Positions 13,101 through 25,609 of a DNA stretch of 64,000 bases are shown here, in pieces. A program made the translations under genes and the position numbers. The notes beneath the pieces are model-generated. The model did not search any database. It was not told the origin of the DNA and saw only the letters and a list, made by a program, of their open reading frames with translations. The stretch spans positions 42,318,836 through 42,382,835 of the forward strand of contig NC_088681.1 of assembly GCF_950023065.1 (NCBI RefSeq). The letters are read 5' to 3'. The stretch's first letter is position 1. Each line of letters begins with the position of its first letter. This DNA comes from Planococcus citri. Taxonomy: Eukaryota; Arthropoda; Insecta; Hemiptera; Pseudococcidae.

Positions 13101-15407
13101 TGTTATTCGGCCAAACCCTTGACGGGGGGGGGGGGCAAGTGGAACTTTTCGCTTGTTGAAAAAAGTCAAAAAAATTATGTTGATTGATGATTGGTTGTTT
13201 TTTCTGAGGTAAAATGATGATGAAAGAATTTGAAATTCACAAGAAACTAATTTCTAAAGGTTTGGTTTGAGGTCGGTGGGTTAAAATTTTGGTGAGATTA
13301 TACTAGAAGCATTATTTGAAAATACATTCGACCAGATTTGGGTCAAAGGACGTGTCCACCATTCTAGGCAGGATAGAGGAAGTTTTTCATGTGCCAAAAA
13401 AATTCAAGAAAATGAAAATTTGGCCAAAATGTCCTTAATGCGGTTACTGGATGATTTTTCTTGTCGCAAAGTAGGTGATAATATGTAGGAGGAACTTATG
13501 CGATAAAGACAGAAATGATACGTTGTCTTTCAAGTGGATACTACTTACTACCTATGCTCCTATAGTGAATAGGTTGGTTAGGTACCAACTGCATAGATAC
13601 TTAGATAAGTTATAGTCTGTCTAGGTTAATTTTTTATTCTTCCGCGTACAAATATCCACTCGGTAGAAATTTCCATAAATTTTATAGAATAAAGTAGATG
13701 AGATTTCGCAGCACTCGAGCACCCAGGACCTATCTACGAGTACCTACATTAAATTACAGACACGCGGATATATACGTTGAACCTTCGAGTACCTACGATT
13801 TGGAAAAGCTTCTCAGAGGAGGAAACGATTTCAAATAGGCGTTCGCTTTCAAGCATCTCGTACTCGATAGGCTATATTTACACTTTTCGATAAACAGTAG
13901 TCAAGGTCGTCGCGTTGAACACGAAAGACGACGTTAAGGGCTCGGAGCGGCGGTGTTTAAATTTCGATAAATTATCCTCGAAATGTGCTCGAACGGTGTA
14001 CGGTCCAGCGAGTAAAAAGCCACCGAAACTTTGTTAACCCGGCTCGTCGCCTTGCCACTTTCTTGTTTCCGCTTCGTAGATAACCTATAGTCTGTTTTTA
14101 TACGATGATCTCGGCCTTTATAAGCCTTTCGGCGCGTCTCAACTTGAGATATACATATTGAAATATATACTCGTAGAATATGGTACAGCGGAGGGGTACG
14201 CGGTATCATTTTTACACTTTTTCGCTGGCGATGAAAGAGCACATAATAGGTAGAATAGTGTGCGTAGTGCGAGATCAAGGCTGGCTGGTAAAAGACAATC
14301 GAAAATAATTTTGAAAAATCTTACGACAGGCTATGCTTAAATTTATAACGGCGAAAGGATTTTTTTCTCATGGAGAATGACACGAGCTTCGTATACAATA
14401 TACCAAAGAATGGTACCTATACCATGCTATACGAATATATGTACGGAAGTACACTGGCACACACGCAGCATTTCATTCTCACGAGATTTCTGTTTGCGAC
14501 ACATTTTTCGACTGTGTCGGGCGACAGGTTAAGGTTTTTTTTTCACTTTTTTCCTTCTGTTTTTCGAGCTTGTTTTCCCCTTTAGGAATTTCTTTCACTT
14601 TTAACCGAGATTCTCGAACGTTTATTATCTTGATCCGGCGAAGAAAACCGTATGCTGGTAAGCTCCGGGATGTAAACTCGTGTACAGGGTGATTCGAAAA
14701 ATTCCGCTGCCCTCGGATTTTTGCACAAAGAGAGTCATTTTTACCTACTTATTGGGTAGGTGTGATTTGAAAAAAGAGGTTTATTAAACGAGAGAAATTT
14801 TTAATTGACCTAGTTATCAATGGACATTTAAGGAATTCCAGGTATACGTACCTACCTAATTTATAATTTTTACGGATGTGTCACTTATATTATTTATTTA
14901 ATGCATTGTACATGTGTAGGTGAAGGTATCTATAGTATTTGCATGTGTAATGTAAGTTTTCCACGTTTGATACTTTAAGAAGAAAATTCAGCAAAGTTTA
15001 TCTGTATCCTGACTTGAAAGGTTTTTATGAACGAACGAATTGAGATTTTAATTAAAGCAACGTTTAAATGCCATAACACATCTTTATTAGGCTATACACG
15101 TTACAGTTCCTTTAATTTGAAAAGTAGACAAAACTTGAACGGATCGTACCTACATACTTTTTGAAATAAATCGAGTCTTATGAAATAGGCAGTTCGTAAA
15201 ATGTGGGTGCGTACCTATTGAAAATTGTGAGCTATGAATTTCTGAATAACATCAACTCTAAGTTTGAAAATGTCATGAATATAGGCTGTTAAAATTCGCA
15301 TTTATGTACTTATTCGAGTTTTCACTATGTTATATTTTTCTACTACTTATTCCTACAAAATTTCAGTTAAATGTCCTAAATTTATGGAAATTGCTTATTT
15401 TTGAGAA

Positions 15408-16395
15408 TCCAAACAGACGGGTCAATGACCTTAAGAGGACAAACAGACTACATTGGGAAGTCCTATTAATAAGTCAATGACCTTAATTGGACAAGCAGGC
15501 ACGCAGACAACTTCGAGAAGACATGCAGGGGGACAAATAACCGCGAGAGACTAGGTAGACAAGTCATAATGATATCAAGAGGCTACACAGGGGAATGTAC
15601 GACCTTGAGAAGTCAGACAGATAGGTCAATGACCTTAAGAAACCAGAAAGACAACCATGAAAGGCTAGACAGACGGGTCAATGACCTTGAAAGGTTGGAC
15701 ATGAAAACATACGACATAGGGAAGCAAATATGAACGGGGTCAATGACCTTACGAATACAGACAAACAACTCCAGAAAGGTTGGACAGTCGGGTCAATGAC
15801 CTTTACAGGTCGGACATGACCACTGACGACCTTGAAAAATCAGATAGATTGGTCAATGACCTTGATAGGATGCAGACAGCACATAGACGACCTTGAGGAG
15901 TCAGACCGGCAGACAGATACCCATGCGAGGCTACACAGGTAGTTCAGTGACCTTAAGGGACCAGAAAGATGGTTCAATGACCTTATAAGTGACCAGACAT
16001 CAAGATAGACGAACTTGAGAAGCCAGCCAAATGGGTCAATGACTTTACCAGACAAACATGATAGACTATACAAACGGGTCAATGACCTTAGTATGCCAGA
16101 AGTGCTCATCAAATGACCTTGAGAGAAAATACTGACGGACAATGATCCTCTTTGAGAGACTAGAGACAGTTAGGTCAGTGACCTTGAGAGGTCAGACACA
16201 CAAGTCAATGACCTTGAAACGTCAGATACGACCATACGGTCAGACACACATGTCGATGACCTTGAAAGGTCAGACACATACGCCATGACCTTGAAATGTC
16301 AGACACGTAGGCCAATGAGCTTCAAGTCAATAAGCTTGAAAGATCAGACGCACAGGTTAATGACCTTGAAAGGTTAGAAAGCCAGACAGACAAGT
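15408..16395. repeat. GACCTT minisatellite, array 2
   Basis: About 1 kb of degenerate units with GGGTCAATGACCTTNAGAGG and CAGACAGAC. Near 16160-16290 the period shortens to about 30-32 bases (GGTCAGACACACAAGTCAAT). Confidence 0.8.
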
Positions 16396-18171
16396 GAGTT
16401 GACTAAAAATGTGGTTCGAATTATCAGACTAGATCAGACGTGACTAGATCAAATTTTGTTTAGATGACCCCAGTCCATACAAACGCATCTGATCGGATCT
16501 TAGTTTGTTTATTTGAACAAAAGGCCTTAGGCAGATAAGTATGGTCGAGCGGCCCCCGAGACCTTCGGAGGTGAAACTTATGTGATGTATAGGTACCCCC
16601 AAGATTAGTATTTTCCCCAAGTTTTGGACCTCAACTCTGAGTGGTTCTTGAGTAATTCCTCAAAAATCAAAAATCGTTTTTAATTTTTTTCTCAGGATTG
16701 ACTCGGTCGATTTTTTTCAAAATTGAACTAAAGTGTACGTGTGCATAAGGGCTTTTCCCAACAAAATTAACAGCCCCCTCCCCCAGTTTTCCCCCTCCAA
16801 AATTTCGATTCAATTTTTTGAGGTCCCCCTTACTCCCCAAGGTCTTTCGGCACACTTTTTGAAAAATAATTTTTAGATGCAGTATTGATCCTAGAACAAC
16901 ATATAACTTATCCAAAATTGTATACCTCGGGTGCGCCATAGTCAAATTCGACCAAAACCAACACACCCTCACCTGTAATAAGGTTAATATGGTACCTATG
17001 CAACTGCTATTGAAGTAATTTCTGGAGTATTGTTTATAATATTGTAATTTTTAAATGAAAATGACGTTTTTGAGAATCGTTATTCACAAATTTCGATTTA
17101 GGGGCAGCGAAGCACCCCCCCCCCAATTTGGGCAAAACTTTCAAAAACAAATCTGGGGCATGTGATATATTGAATTATATGTTTTTGGTAACGCTGAACA
17201 CGAATATGACGTCAGATTTCTGATTGGACCCCACCCACGGCTTCCAGCACCCCCCATGAGGTAAAAATTCAAAAAAATGGCTTGTTCGTGTGACACATGA
17301 AATATGTAGGCTTAGTATGTTTGTGCAAATTCAGTAAATTACAATGCCTGATTTTCCCTCCAATTTTTGAAAAAAAAATAATGAAGTTACCTACCTATGT
17401 AGGATAATAGGAAAATGAAGTTTTTTTGACATTCCAACAGAATATCCGAATGCTATCGTATCTTAAATTAAATAATGTTACCTACCTAGGTACATATTGT
17501 TCATTTTTTTCCCTCAGAAATATGTAATATTTTGTTGCAATTTTTTTACGCTTCTTTCCACCCCTCCCTTCCCTAAAAAAGAACAATCTTGAACATACTA
17601 ATATTAGAAAAAGAACACTGCCCGCGAAATAATTCTAATCATTCTGAATTTATCAATTGGGTTATGCTGGCAAAGCTTGTGATCAAATTATTTTGAAAAT
17701 GGTCTCGTAGTGTGAAATCAGGCTTACTTTCCTCGTCCGATGACCTGATTGTAATGAATTAATAATTGAAATCACTATTGAGAGGGAAATTCAAAACAGA
17801 GCGAAGAAACCGAACATTTCGCGTTCTTCGAATACCACCCACCTACATCATTATTAAGATCCAGTTTTGAATAAATTACCTATCAACTTTCTCGAAGGAG
17901 CACAGTTTCCGAATACCCTGTATCTCTTCGAAGTATTTTTTTGCCCTTGCGGATGTTGCGTTGTGCGTCGTTGTTGTCTTCGTCGTCGGTATTTTTTTTC
18001 CTCTCAAAGAAAAGTCTAGTTGACAATTTGTGTACTATATACACCCGGGTTATTGTTCTAGTTTTTATTTCCCGTATACCCACTTATTTAGAGAAGTAGG
18101 TGAATCGAAGGGGCGACAGACGCGAGGATACCTTTTAAAATTGTATTCTAATGTAATAGCGAAGTACTTAC

Positions 18172-18302
18172 GTCGTGAAACCAGGTGATCTTGTATTCTG
18201 GAGGGTTGGCTTGTATTTTACATTCGAAGTAAACGTCGTCGCTCTCTTTAATGTGATTCGAGTCTAATTTGTTGCCCAACTGCAGCATCACCATTGGCGG
18301 AT
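18172..18302 (-). CDS. Side-family exon: N-terminal half of Ig4
   Basis: 131 bp exon, acceptor CTATATAG, donor CACGAC|GTAAGT, phase 1 in and phase 0 out. It encodes PPMVMLQLGNKLDS, then DDVYFECKIQANPPEYK and ITWFHD, giving the first cysteine and the core tryptophan of Ig4. The acceptor has a poor pyrimidine tract, but the frame and motif continue cleanly from the previous exon. The intron after it is 9.1 kb and contains a GACCTT minisatellite. Confidence 0.88.
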
Positions 18303-19793
18303 CTATATAGAGTACGAGAAACAGAACAAGAAAGAAAAAAAAAGGAAAAAGAAGGAAGCGAAATACTACCATATACTACTACGAGGTGTGCAATTTTATG
18401 TAATTGTATCGTGTGTTTTTGCTTTTTTTCAACACTCGCCCTCCTCTGCCCATCTACCATATCGCGTCGTCGCGCGTTGGTCTTTAAACGCGCGACGGGG
18501 TTTTAAATTATTTATATGGGTAAATTGTTTTCCGCTGCGGTGTAATTTTTTCGATGCGCTCGGTTTATTTTTATTTTCTTTAAGCGAACCGAAGGAGGGG
18601 TACACTAGAAAGTAAAGTTGAGAGAAAAAAGAGTTGAGATGGAAAGAGAAGCAAGAAATAAGCAGGAATGAGAGAGAACGAGCGATTAATATTATATAGT
18701 TGGAAGAAAAAGTTGAGAAACTGTTTCGTTTATAATTAGAACAGTTAATACATCTTGATTTAATAATATCCGCAAGAGTGGGTTTTTTACGCCGCCAGGG
18801 TATTATTTTGGAAGCGAAATGTTTAAAGTTCTTAAGAAAAACTTTTAATGAAAAGACTATATATAGTGAGAGCGGTTTTTTGTGTGTTTCTTCGGTATAA
18901 TTTTTTTCCACCCCAAATTTCGCATGCTGGATACTTCGTTTCCTCTTACTTTTTGCTTTTATGGTCTATGGGTTTTCTTCTTATGTATATTAAAGAATAT
19001 ATCTTCGAGGTTAACTCTTTCCAAGGTTTGGGTTGGGTGTAAATATATGATACTTGGAATCAGGCCAAGAGCAATTGTGGTTAGGGTGGCTCGTATTTCT
19101 CATTTTTTTGATCTTTATGTGTATATTCCTACACATAGAATGTCTCATATAGGTCTACTAGTTCAAATTCGTGAAAAAAATGAGATTTTATTGAATTTCT
19201 TAGCTGAAAATGATGATGTTATTGCCTTCTGCGGAGACTTCAAATTTTTGGCAGTATTCAGCGCAGAGTTACTTTGATTTCAATGAAAGTTGAAGTATCG
19301 ACATTTTTCATACATGGGGAGGGAGGAGGGTGAATTTAGAACATACCATCTTAACAAATTCCAGCCAAATACCTCAGCTCATTTTTTTTGGTCAATTTCA
19401 TGGAGGTGTGAATTAGAAAAAGATGTAAAAGAAGTTCTCGTAAACTTGGAAATAGTTTGAGAAGTATTTTTATAAAAAAAAGAGCTTTAGACACGAGGAA
19501 GAAATCTCGGATTTAATTTACGTTTAATTCGAACGATTAATAAAAGAGATGCCAAGAGTACCTACTGTCGGTTTACTCTGGCGCGTATTTTTTTAGGCAG
19601 CTTATTACGAAACTATACGCGTACACTACACAGTTTAACTTATACACTTATATACTATAGAAGAGAATAGAAGAGCGCCCGTCCCATACCAAGGCACCGT
19701 ATTGCTTTGATGTGGAGTATCGGAGCGTGATTTAGAGCTGTGGATGTCATTATGGCTTATGAAGTTAATTAAAGTTACGGATTCTCGACTTAC
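18303..19793 (-). other. Side intron (1.5 kb)
   Basis: No repeat array. Contains a pyrimidine/purine-skewed stretch (18300-18700, GAGAGA and AAGAAA words) that opens several overlapping long frames on both strands; none has a plausible protein motif. Confidence 0.6.
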
Positions 19794-19947
19794 AAACGAT
19801 ATTAAGTTTGAAGGAATCTTCTCTGGTGAAATTATAAGTTTTCGGATTAACGGCTAGGCATTTGATGGGCATATTGTTATGGCGCGGTTTCGGCTCAAAA
19901 GTTATCGTGTGAATTGTGACGGTAGTTTCGCTGCTGTTTAGATACGA
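19794..19947 (-). CDS. Side-family exon: C-terminal half of Ig3
   Basis: 154 bp exon, acceptor TGCTCGCAG, donor GTTT|GTAAGT, phase 0 in and phase 1 out. It encodes SYLNSSETTVTIHTITFEP, then MPIKCLAVNP with the second Ig3 cysteine, and ends in DSFKLNIV. Spliced on, the linker reads LNIVYPPMVML. Several NxS/T sites (for example NSS and NFT) fit an extracellular domain. Confidence 0.9.
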
Positions 19948-20050
19948 CTGCGAGCAAAACATTTTCAGTCAAGAGAGATTCTTTTAATTGATTATAAAAG
20001 ATTAACACCTATATAGGATACAGGGTGGGTAAATAAAATTGTAGACTTAC

Positions 20051-20196
20051 TTGAGTGTAATTCAATAAGCTGTCGCCGCTCCACCATGTAATTATGGCTG
20101 GTGGTCTCGATCCGGAGGTTTCACACGTTAGCTGGTATTCGTTGTCGGCTATCATTTCGCGGTATTTTTTCAGAATTTTGGCGTATAAAGGTCTTA
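20051..20196 (-). CDS. Side-family exon: N-terminal half of Ig3
   Basis: 146 bp exon, acceptor TTTCCCACAG, donor CTCAA|GTAAGT, phase 1 in and phase 0 out. It encodes LRPLYAKILKK followed by EYQLTCETSGSRPPAIITW and WSGDSLLNYTQ. First cysteine and the ITWW core are present, as in Side Ig3. The following intron is 103 bp, so exons 5 and 6 sit as a tight pair. Confidence 0.9.
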
Positions 20197-20458
20197 CTGT
20201 GGGAAATAGAAAGAAAATAATTAGTGGTGAGTGAAGAAGAGAACTTGATGGAGTAAGTCACGAGTGTGGGTAGAGAGAGGGGAGGTATATTTGTGGCAAA
20301 TTGATCAGCTGGCGAGCATGTTGGTTTAATAAATACCTATCTGGATAAATGTGACGAATTTCTAGATGGGCCTATATCATTTTTATGCGTTTGAGATTTC
20401 AGAGTTGACAAAACAGTGTTTTTTTTTTCAATTAGCCACCTTTTTTTTTTTTTCAAAA

Positions 20459-20624
20459 TTGGAGCTACTAAGATACCTACTGTAAGACGTTGAACCCAAA
20501 ATATAAATTGGCATTTGAACTCAGAGACCAAAAATTAGAGAAATTGGAGCTACTAAGATACTGTAAGAGGTCGAACCCAAAATATAAATGGGCATTTGAA
20601 CTCAGAACCCAAAAATTAGAGAAA
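20459..20624. repeat. Two-copy tandem duplication (85 and 81 bp)
   Basis: The unit TTGGAGCTACTAAGATAC..CCCAAAATATAAAT..GCATTTGAACTCAG..AAAAATTAGAGAAA occurs twice back to back with few differences (a 4-base indel and some substitutions). Confidence 0.85.
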
Positions 20625-20829
20625 ATATACGTATTTTATCAAAAATAGGTATGCGACAAATCTTCATTATTATATTAGACTTTTTTATCAAAGAAAGTGA
20701 CAAATTTCTGGATTTTTTATATCATGTCTCTAACATTTTACAATAAATATTACTTGGAAAAAATGCTGTTCAATTCCGTTCAATTTCAGACACTACGCTA
20801 GACTTTTAAAAACTGAAAAATTCCCAATC

Positions 20830-21545
20830 ATTGAACCTGGAAAGGCCAGATACAGGTCAATGACCTTAAAAGGCCAGACGGGCAAACAGACAACCTTGAG
20901 AAGCCAGATAGACTAGTGAACAGACAGACAAATTAACCATCTTGAGAGGCCGGACATAAAGGTCAGTGACCTTGAGAGGTTAGACAGATGGGTCAGTGAC
21001 CCTAATGGGCTAAACAGGTTGAAAGAGGACCTTGGGAAGCCAAATTGACAAGTCAATGCCTGTATTAAGAGACTGAGAATGCATACAGATGACCTTGGGA
21101 GTTGAGAAAGGTAGGTCAGTGACCTTGATAGACCAGATACAGGTGAATGACCCTAAGAGACCAGACATGCAGACAGACAACCTTGGGAAATCTAACAAAC
21201 TGGTGAACAGACAGATAGACAATAGACATACAGACAGACGATCACGAGAGGCTGTTAGACAGGAAGGTCAGTGACCTTAAGAGACCAGACAGCTGGGTCA
21301 ATAACCCTAAACGGCTAAATATATTGATAGACGACCTTGCGAAGCCAAATTGACAAGTCAATGCCCTTTAGAGACTGAGCATGTGTATAGATGACCTTTG
21401 GAGTGTTGAGAAAGGATAGGTCAGTGACCTTGAGAGTCCAGACTAACAGGTCAATGACCTTACGAAGGCAGGCAGGCAGACAGACAGACAGACTGACAGA
21501 CAGATGGAAGACCTCGCGAATAAGCCAAACAGACAAGTCAATAGG
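20830..21545. repeat. GACCTT minisatellite, array 3
   Basis: Same unit as arrays 1 and 2, including GGTCAGTGACCTTGAGAG and runs of CAGACAGACAGAC near 21470. A longer unit of about 300 bases (AGGACCTTGGGAAGCCAAAT, AATGCC, GAGACTGAG) repeats once: 21028-21110 resembles 21330-21415. Confidence 0.8.
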
Positions 21546-23113
21546 CAGATCAACCTTCAGTTCTGAAGTCAGCTTGGAAAATCAAGCTTTCTCCTTGGAA
21601 TTCAATTTAGAGCTCTTCAAATTTTATTAATCGATTTTAAATCTGTCCTCTATTTTTGATCAAAGTTTGGGAACATTTTCGGAAGTGAAGTGTCATATCG
21701 ATTATTATTTATTTGATGGCATCATACATACTATTGATTATGTTTTCGATCTGAATTTCAAAATTTGGAATGCTTAAAACTAAACATTCAAAATGAAAGC
21801 CCATTTTTTTCTTACAGAATTTTGGCCACAGCGCCAAGTTAAAGTCTTATCATCAAACTTTCACTGGGAAAAATTCTCATGTTTCAACGCTTCAAAACTT
21901 CACGCAACTTTTTTTATTTTTATTCAACAATCTTTGAGTAGTTAAATCTGACTGGATCAACTAGGAAACCACTCTAGAGTGTCTGAGCTCCAATTTCAAC
22001 GAAAGATTGGATGTCACTTTTGGTTGCTTGAATCGATTTTTCGATTTTTTGTCAAATTTTTGAAAAATGTGGGTAAGAAATTCTCATTTTTTTAGTTGAA
22101 AATTTCTAAAGTTTTCGAAAAACAATAAACACTGCCTACTTTTTTATCAACATGTAGGTATTTTTTTGAGAGGAATTGTTGATTTTTTTGAAACTGAATT
22201 GATTTTCAGCTGGTCTGAAAACTTCAGCGACATTTCAAGTTTTCTCTAGAAATTCTTAAAATTTTATCAAAAATTGGAGATTTTATTTGGATGGTTGAAA
22301 TACATATAAGAAATTGACTCCATGAAAACTTCATCTAGATTTAGGTATAGGTATTATTTTCTCTATAATTTTTGGAGTTCTTCAATTAGATAAAGAAAAC
22401 CTTTGATTCTAATTTGCTTTCAAGATTCAGAATTTGAAAATTCGTCGTTTTGGTGGATTTAATTTAGACGCTAGAATAGGTTGAGAGTAATTTCTTGAAA
22501 AGAGACAAATTTTGAAAATATGCAAAAGGGAAAATTACTGATTGCTCAAATTGGGGGTAGAGATTTATTTCGCTATTCGAATAAAAAAAAGTCACTCTCT
22601 GGATATTGGAGTAAAATCCACTGAAGCATGTAATATAGGAGGGGAGGGGGTGGTGGGCAGATTCATAGCAAGTGGAAATCAAATTTTTAGTTTATATAAT
22701 CATTTCCAACATCTTTGCTGAGGCATCAAAAATCACAGGAGATTGGGAGTTTTTGATCAACCTCGTATTAGGAGCTCGATGAAATCTTACATCACATAAT
22801 TTGAAGAACATATTATTCTCCATCACTTTCAATGGAACAAAATTTTTCATTTCGAAAATACACCTAAATATCATATTTTATTTTAAAAAATTGACCAAAA
22901 AACTCGACTCTCGATATATGAATGTGGAATATTAGGTATGTTCAAATCTTGGTAGCAAGGGTTTCGAATTATGCTCTTTTCAAAATTCCATTTTTCATTG
23001 AAATTGGAGTCAGATGCTTCATAGTTCACAGTAGGTACTTACTTATATCATATCTAAAAAATATGTACGTACTTATCAACTACTTGGTAAAGAAACACGA
23101 GTGCGCAACTTAC

Positions 23114-23317
23114 AATGTAATTTCAATTGTATTCGTCTTTCAGTCGGTAAAATGAGATTCGTGTTGGAAGCTTTACATTTGTAAATGGTATCGTAGTCGG
23201 TTCTGGATAAATTTTTAATTTCCAATTTACTCGTAACTATATTAGATTCCACAGTCTTGGTCTGGTTTTGTAGAACTATGCCCTTCGATGTCCACACAAT
23301 CGTTGGTATCGGTTTAC
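23114..23317 (-). CDS. Side-family exon: C-terminal half of Ig2
   Basis: 204 bp exon. Two AG acceptors are close together. The one used (ATGTTTTCAG|GTAAACC) keeps GGKPIPTIVW in frame with the previous exon, so I place the start at 23317. It leaves in phase 1 at CATT|GTAAGT. It carries the core tryptophan (TIVWTSKG), an NLS-type E-strand (TSKLEIKNLSRTDYDTIY) and the second cysteine (YKCKASN), ending with RRIQLKL. Spliced to the next exon this gives QLKLHLRPLYAK, a linker like the LRPL linker of Side proteins. Confidence 0.9.
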
Positions 23318-23401
23318 CTGAAAACATACTGAAATATCAGCTCACGATTCGACAAAATTAATAGACTCGCAGTTTGTCAAGATCTCCATCAAAATACTCA
23401 C

Positions 23402-23512
23402 CTCCTCGAACTTCGCAGACCAACGTCATATCTGCGTTCTCCTGCAAAGGACCAACGATGTTCTGCACTTCACGACCCGAATTATCGTAAAGGATTATTT
23501 GATGCGGCGGTA
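23402..23512 (-). CDS. Side-family exon: N-terminal half of Ig2
   Basis: 111 bp exon, acceptor ATGTTACAG, donor GGAG|GTGAGT, phase 1 in and phase 1 out. With the previous exon the junction reads LTVIVPPHQIILYD. The exon continues with IVGPLQENADMTLVCEVRGG, carrying the first cysteine of Ig2. The order VPP, then IVGP, then LVC is typical of the start of Side Ig2. It is separated from the next exon by an intron of only 84 bp, while the intron before it is 16.4 kb. Confidence 0.9.
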
Positions 23513-24091
23513 CTGTAACATTTTAAAACAGAAGCAAGTCGAAATAAAAGTACAAGTTAGAAGTTGCAGGTAGATACCAATAGTACAGTAAATCGACGAT
23601 AATTCTCCTAGGTACCCAAGATGCTATAACCCAAAGGATAACGTACGTATAAAAAGTCAGCAGTACTAATGCAGATACACGCGCCAAAACCGACCCAACG
23701 ACCCAGGGTCGTAATAGGGTTACCTCTGCCTCTATTCTTGTTCGTTCTTCGCAAAAGTATTACCTACGTATTTTTCCTAAAGAATATACTCGTACTATAC
23801 GAAGAAGATCCTGCCCGGGCCCGCACTATGGCTTTTATTCGATGTCGTTTTGTCACGTCTAAAAAGGGTAATTCTTCGGCAGAACATTCGTATGTGCATA
23901 AATAACATGGCTGCACTCATTAACGACGATCTTGCCGAACGTCTCGTCCACCTTTTTAAAAGCCTTTCGGATATTGCTCGCAAAATGCGAACTCGTGCAC
24001 GAGTAATGAACGCGAAACGCGTTAAAAGGTTAAATGCTAGTATAGTATAGTTCGACATAGAATACAAATTTTATCGTATACCTACCCACTC

Positions 24092-24092
<1 letters not shown>

Positions 24093-24141
<49 letters not shown>
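24093..24141. repeat. (CA)n microsatellite
   Basis: About 24 uninterrupted CA units. Confidence 0.95.
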
Positions 24142-24146
<5 letters not shown>

Positions 24147-24954
24147 GCTACCCCGCTTTTTTTTCACCCTTCTTTTTTCCTTTTACTCGATTTTTTCCCT
24201 CTTCATCGGTTCTATACTCTCAATTAACCGAAACCTAATTTACGGTCACTTTTAAATCGAATGCAATTTAAGATTAAATAAGGAAATATTTGCCGCGTTT
24301 TTGTTTGTTTTCATTCAAGATGCAATCGTGTGTAGTGTGTATTGTACACGTTGCTGTATTGTTCACTTTTTTCTTTCGAGAGTTTTCTCTTTGTTAGGTT
24401 TAGGTTTTTTTTTTCTTTTTCGTCTTCTCTCGTACACATTTCTTTTTCTTCGCTTTGCGAGAATCTGCTGGTATGTGATGTGCCCTTTAAAGTAGACATT
24501 TGCTCTATGTTGGCGCGTTTGTCTGCAGATAAAAGCTCGCAATCTTCGTTTTCTTTTTGCTCGCCGAAATGTATGTACACGGTGCTGTGTCTGTGTAACG
24601 TTTCTACGTATATGCCATGCCAGGTTGTTATTGTTGTTGGTTAAATCCCAAAAGGTAAATCCTTCCGGCGGAATTAGGTTTCTAATCTTTTTCGTTATTT
24701 TATAAACAATTGGAAACGATTGCAAGTTTGTTTGATATTTTTATGTAGGTGGGTGGGTCTGCTGCTCGATGTGATTTAATTTTAGTAGGTATTAAATTCG
24801 TAAGTAGAAGAACGTGATTATCTAAGTGAGGTGAGAATTAATGCTTTTAAACTTGGTAAGAGTAACAATTTCCAAATCTTTCGAATCGATTTATTTTTCA
24901 GTTAAAATTTTTTTCAGCACTTTGAAAACTGTAGGTAGCTATCTTTTCTCTCGG

Positions 24955-25420
24955 CCTATGAAAATTAATTTGGAAATTTACATTAACTTCGAATCACAAA
25001 ATTTCAAACTAATTTCAAAGTTCACATGAGTTTCAAATTACGAAAAAATGAAAATTAATTCTAAAATTCGCTTTAGCTCCAAATTATTTACGAATTGTTG
25101 AACTCAATTTCGAATTCTGCAAAAGCTGGCCAAATCATTAAATTGAAAATAATTTCGGATTTTACATGAGTTCCAAATAAGTAACAAAGTTAAAAATCAA
25201 TTTTATACATTATTGCTTGAGCCCCATTTTCAAATCAATTTTGGATTTTATTGCATGGTCTCCAAAAATAACAAAATTGGAAATTTATTTCCGAGTTCGC
25301 ATGAGCTCGAAATTAAGAATTTTACTACTCTTTTTTGGATTTTGCACTATTTCTAAATTATGAAGTTGAAAATTAATTTTAGAATTCGCTTCAACTCCAA
25401 AGGTTTTTATCAACTTTCAT
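24955..25420. repeat. Diffuse tandem repeat of about 45-65 bp
   Basis: Degenerate units built on GAAAATTAATTTCGGATTTC, CGCATGAGCTCCAAATTACG and similar. The same words return at about 27655-27765, directly after the next array, and inside GACCTT array 1 (3900-4090). Confidence 0.6.
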
Positions 25421-25609
25421 GAAAAAGTAAATTAAGCATCTTCAATAGAAATCGAATTCCTTTTAAATTTTTAAAAATTCAATTTTGATTTCATGATTGT
25501 AACTGGTTTCCTTGTTCCTTGAAAGAGAGAGAGAAATAACAATACTCGTAGAATGGAGAGCGAGGGACACATGGGCTAATTTTATAATATTATGCACTGT
25601 TCAAAATCA

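Larger units (their letters stand above)
9110..18171 (-). other. Side intron (9.1 kb)
   Basis: Contains the mariner-like element at 9885-10182, GACCTT array 2 (15408-16395), poly-G and poly-C runs (for example near 13128 and 17117), and a CpG-richer stretch at about 13500-14660. No exon-like frame with splice borders stood out. The stretch 10200-13500 is AT-rich and shows nothing else I can name. Confidence 0.65.
20197..23113 (-). other. Side intron (2.9 kb)
   Basis: Contains a tandem duplication at 20459-20624 and GACCTT array 3 at about 20830-21545. The part from 21600 to 23100 is AT-rich with short poly-T runs and nothing recognisable. Confidence 0.65.

Noticed and set aside
18429..18911. 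160-codon minus-strand frame
   Set aside because: Low-complexity K/S/F-rich peptide in purine-rich intron DNA, with long competing frames on the other strand.
23888..24050. Small ATG frame starting near 23910 (MAALINDDLAERLVHL)
   Set aside because: Only about 47 codons, no family match, and no supporting splice site. Possibly conserved noncoding DNA.
24311..24725. Overlapping frames on both strands near 24.5 kb
   Set aside because: Strand-skewed T/C-rich DNA opens several frames at once; no splice borders or motifs.
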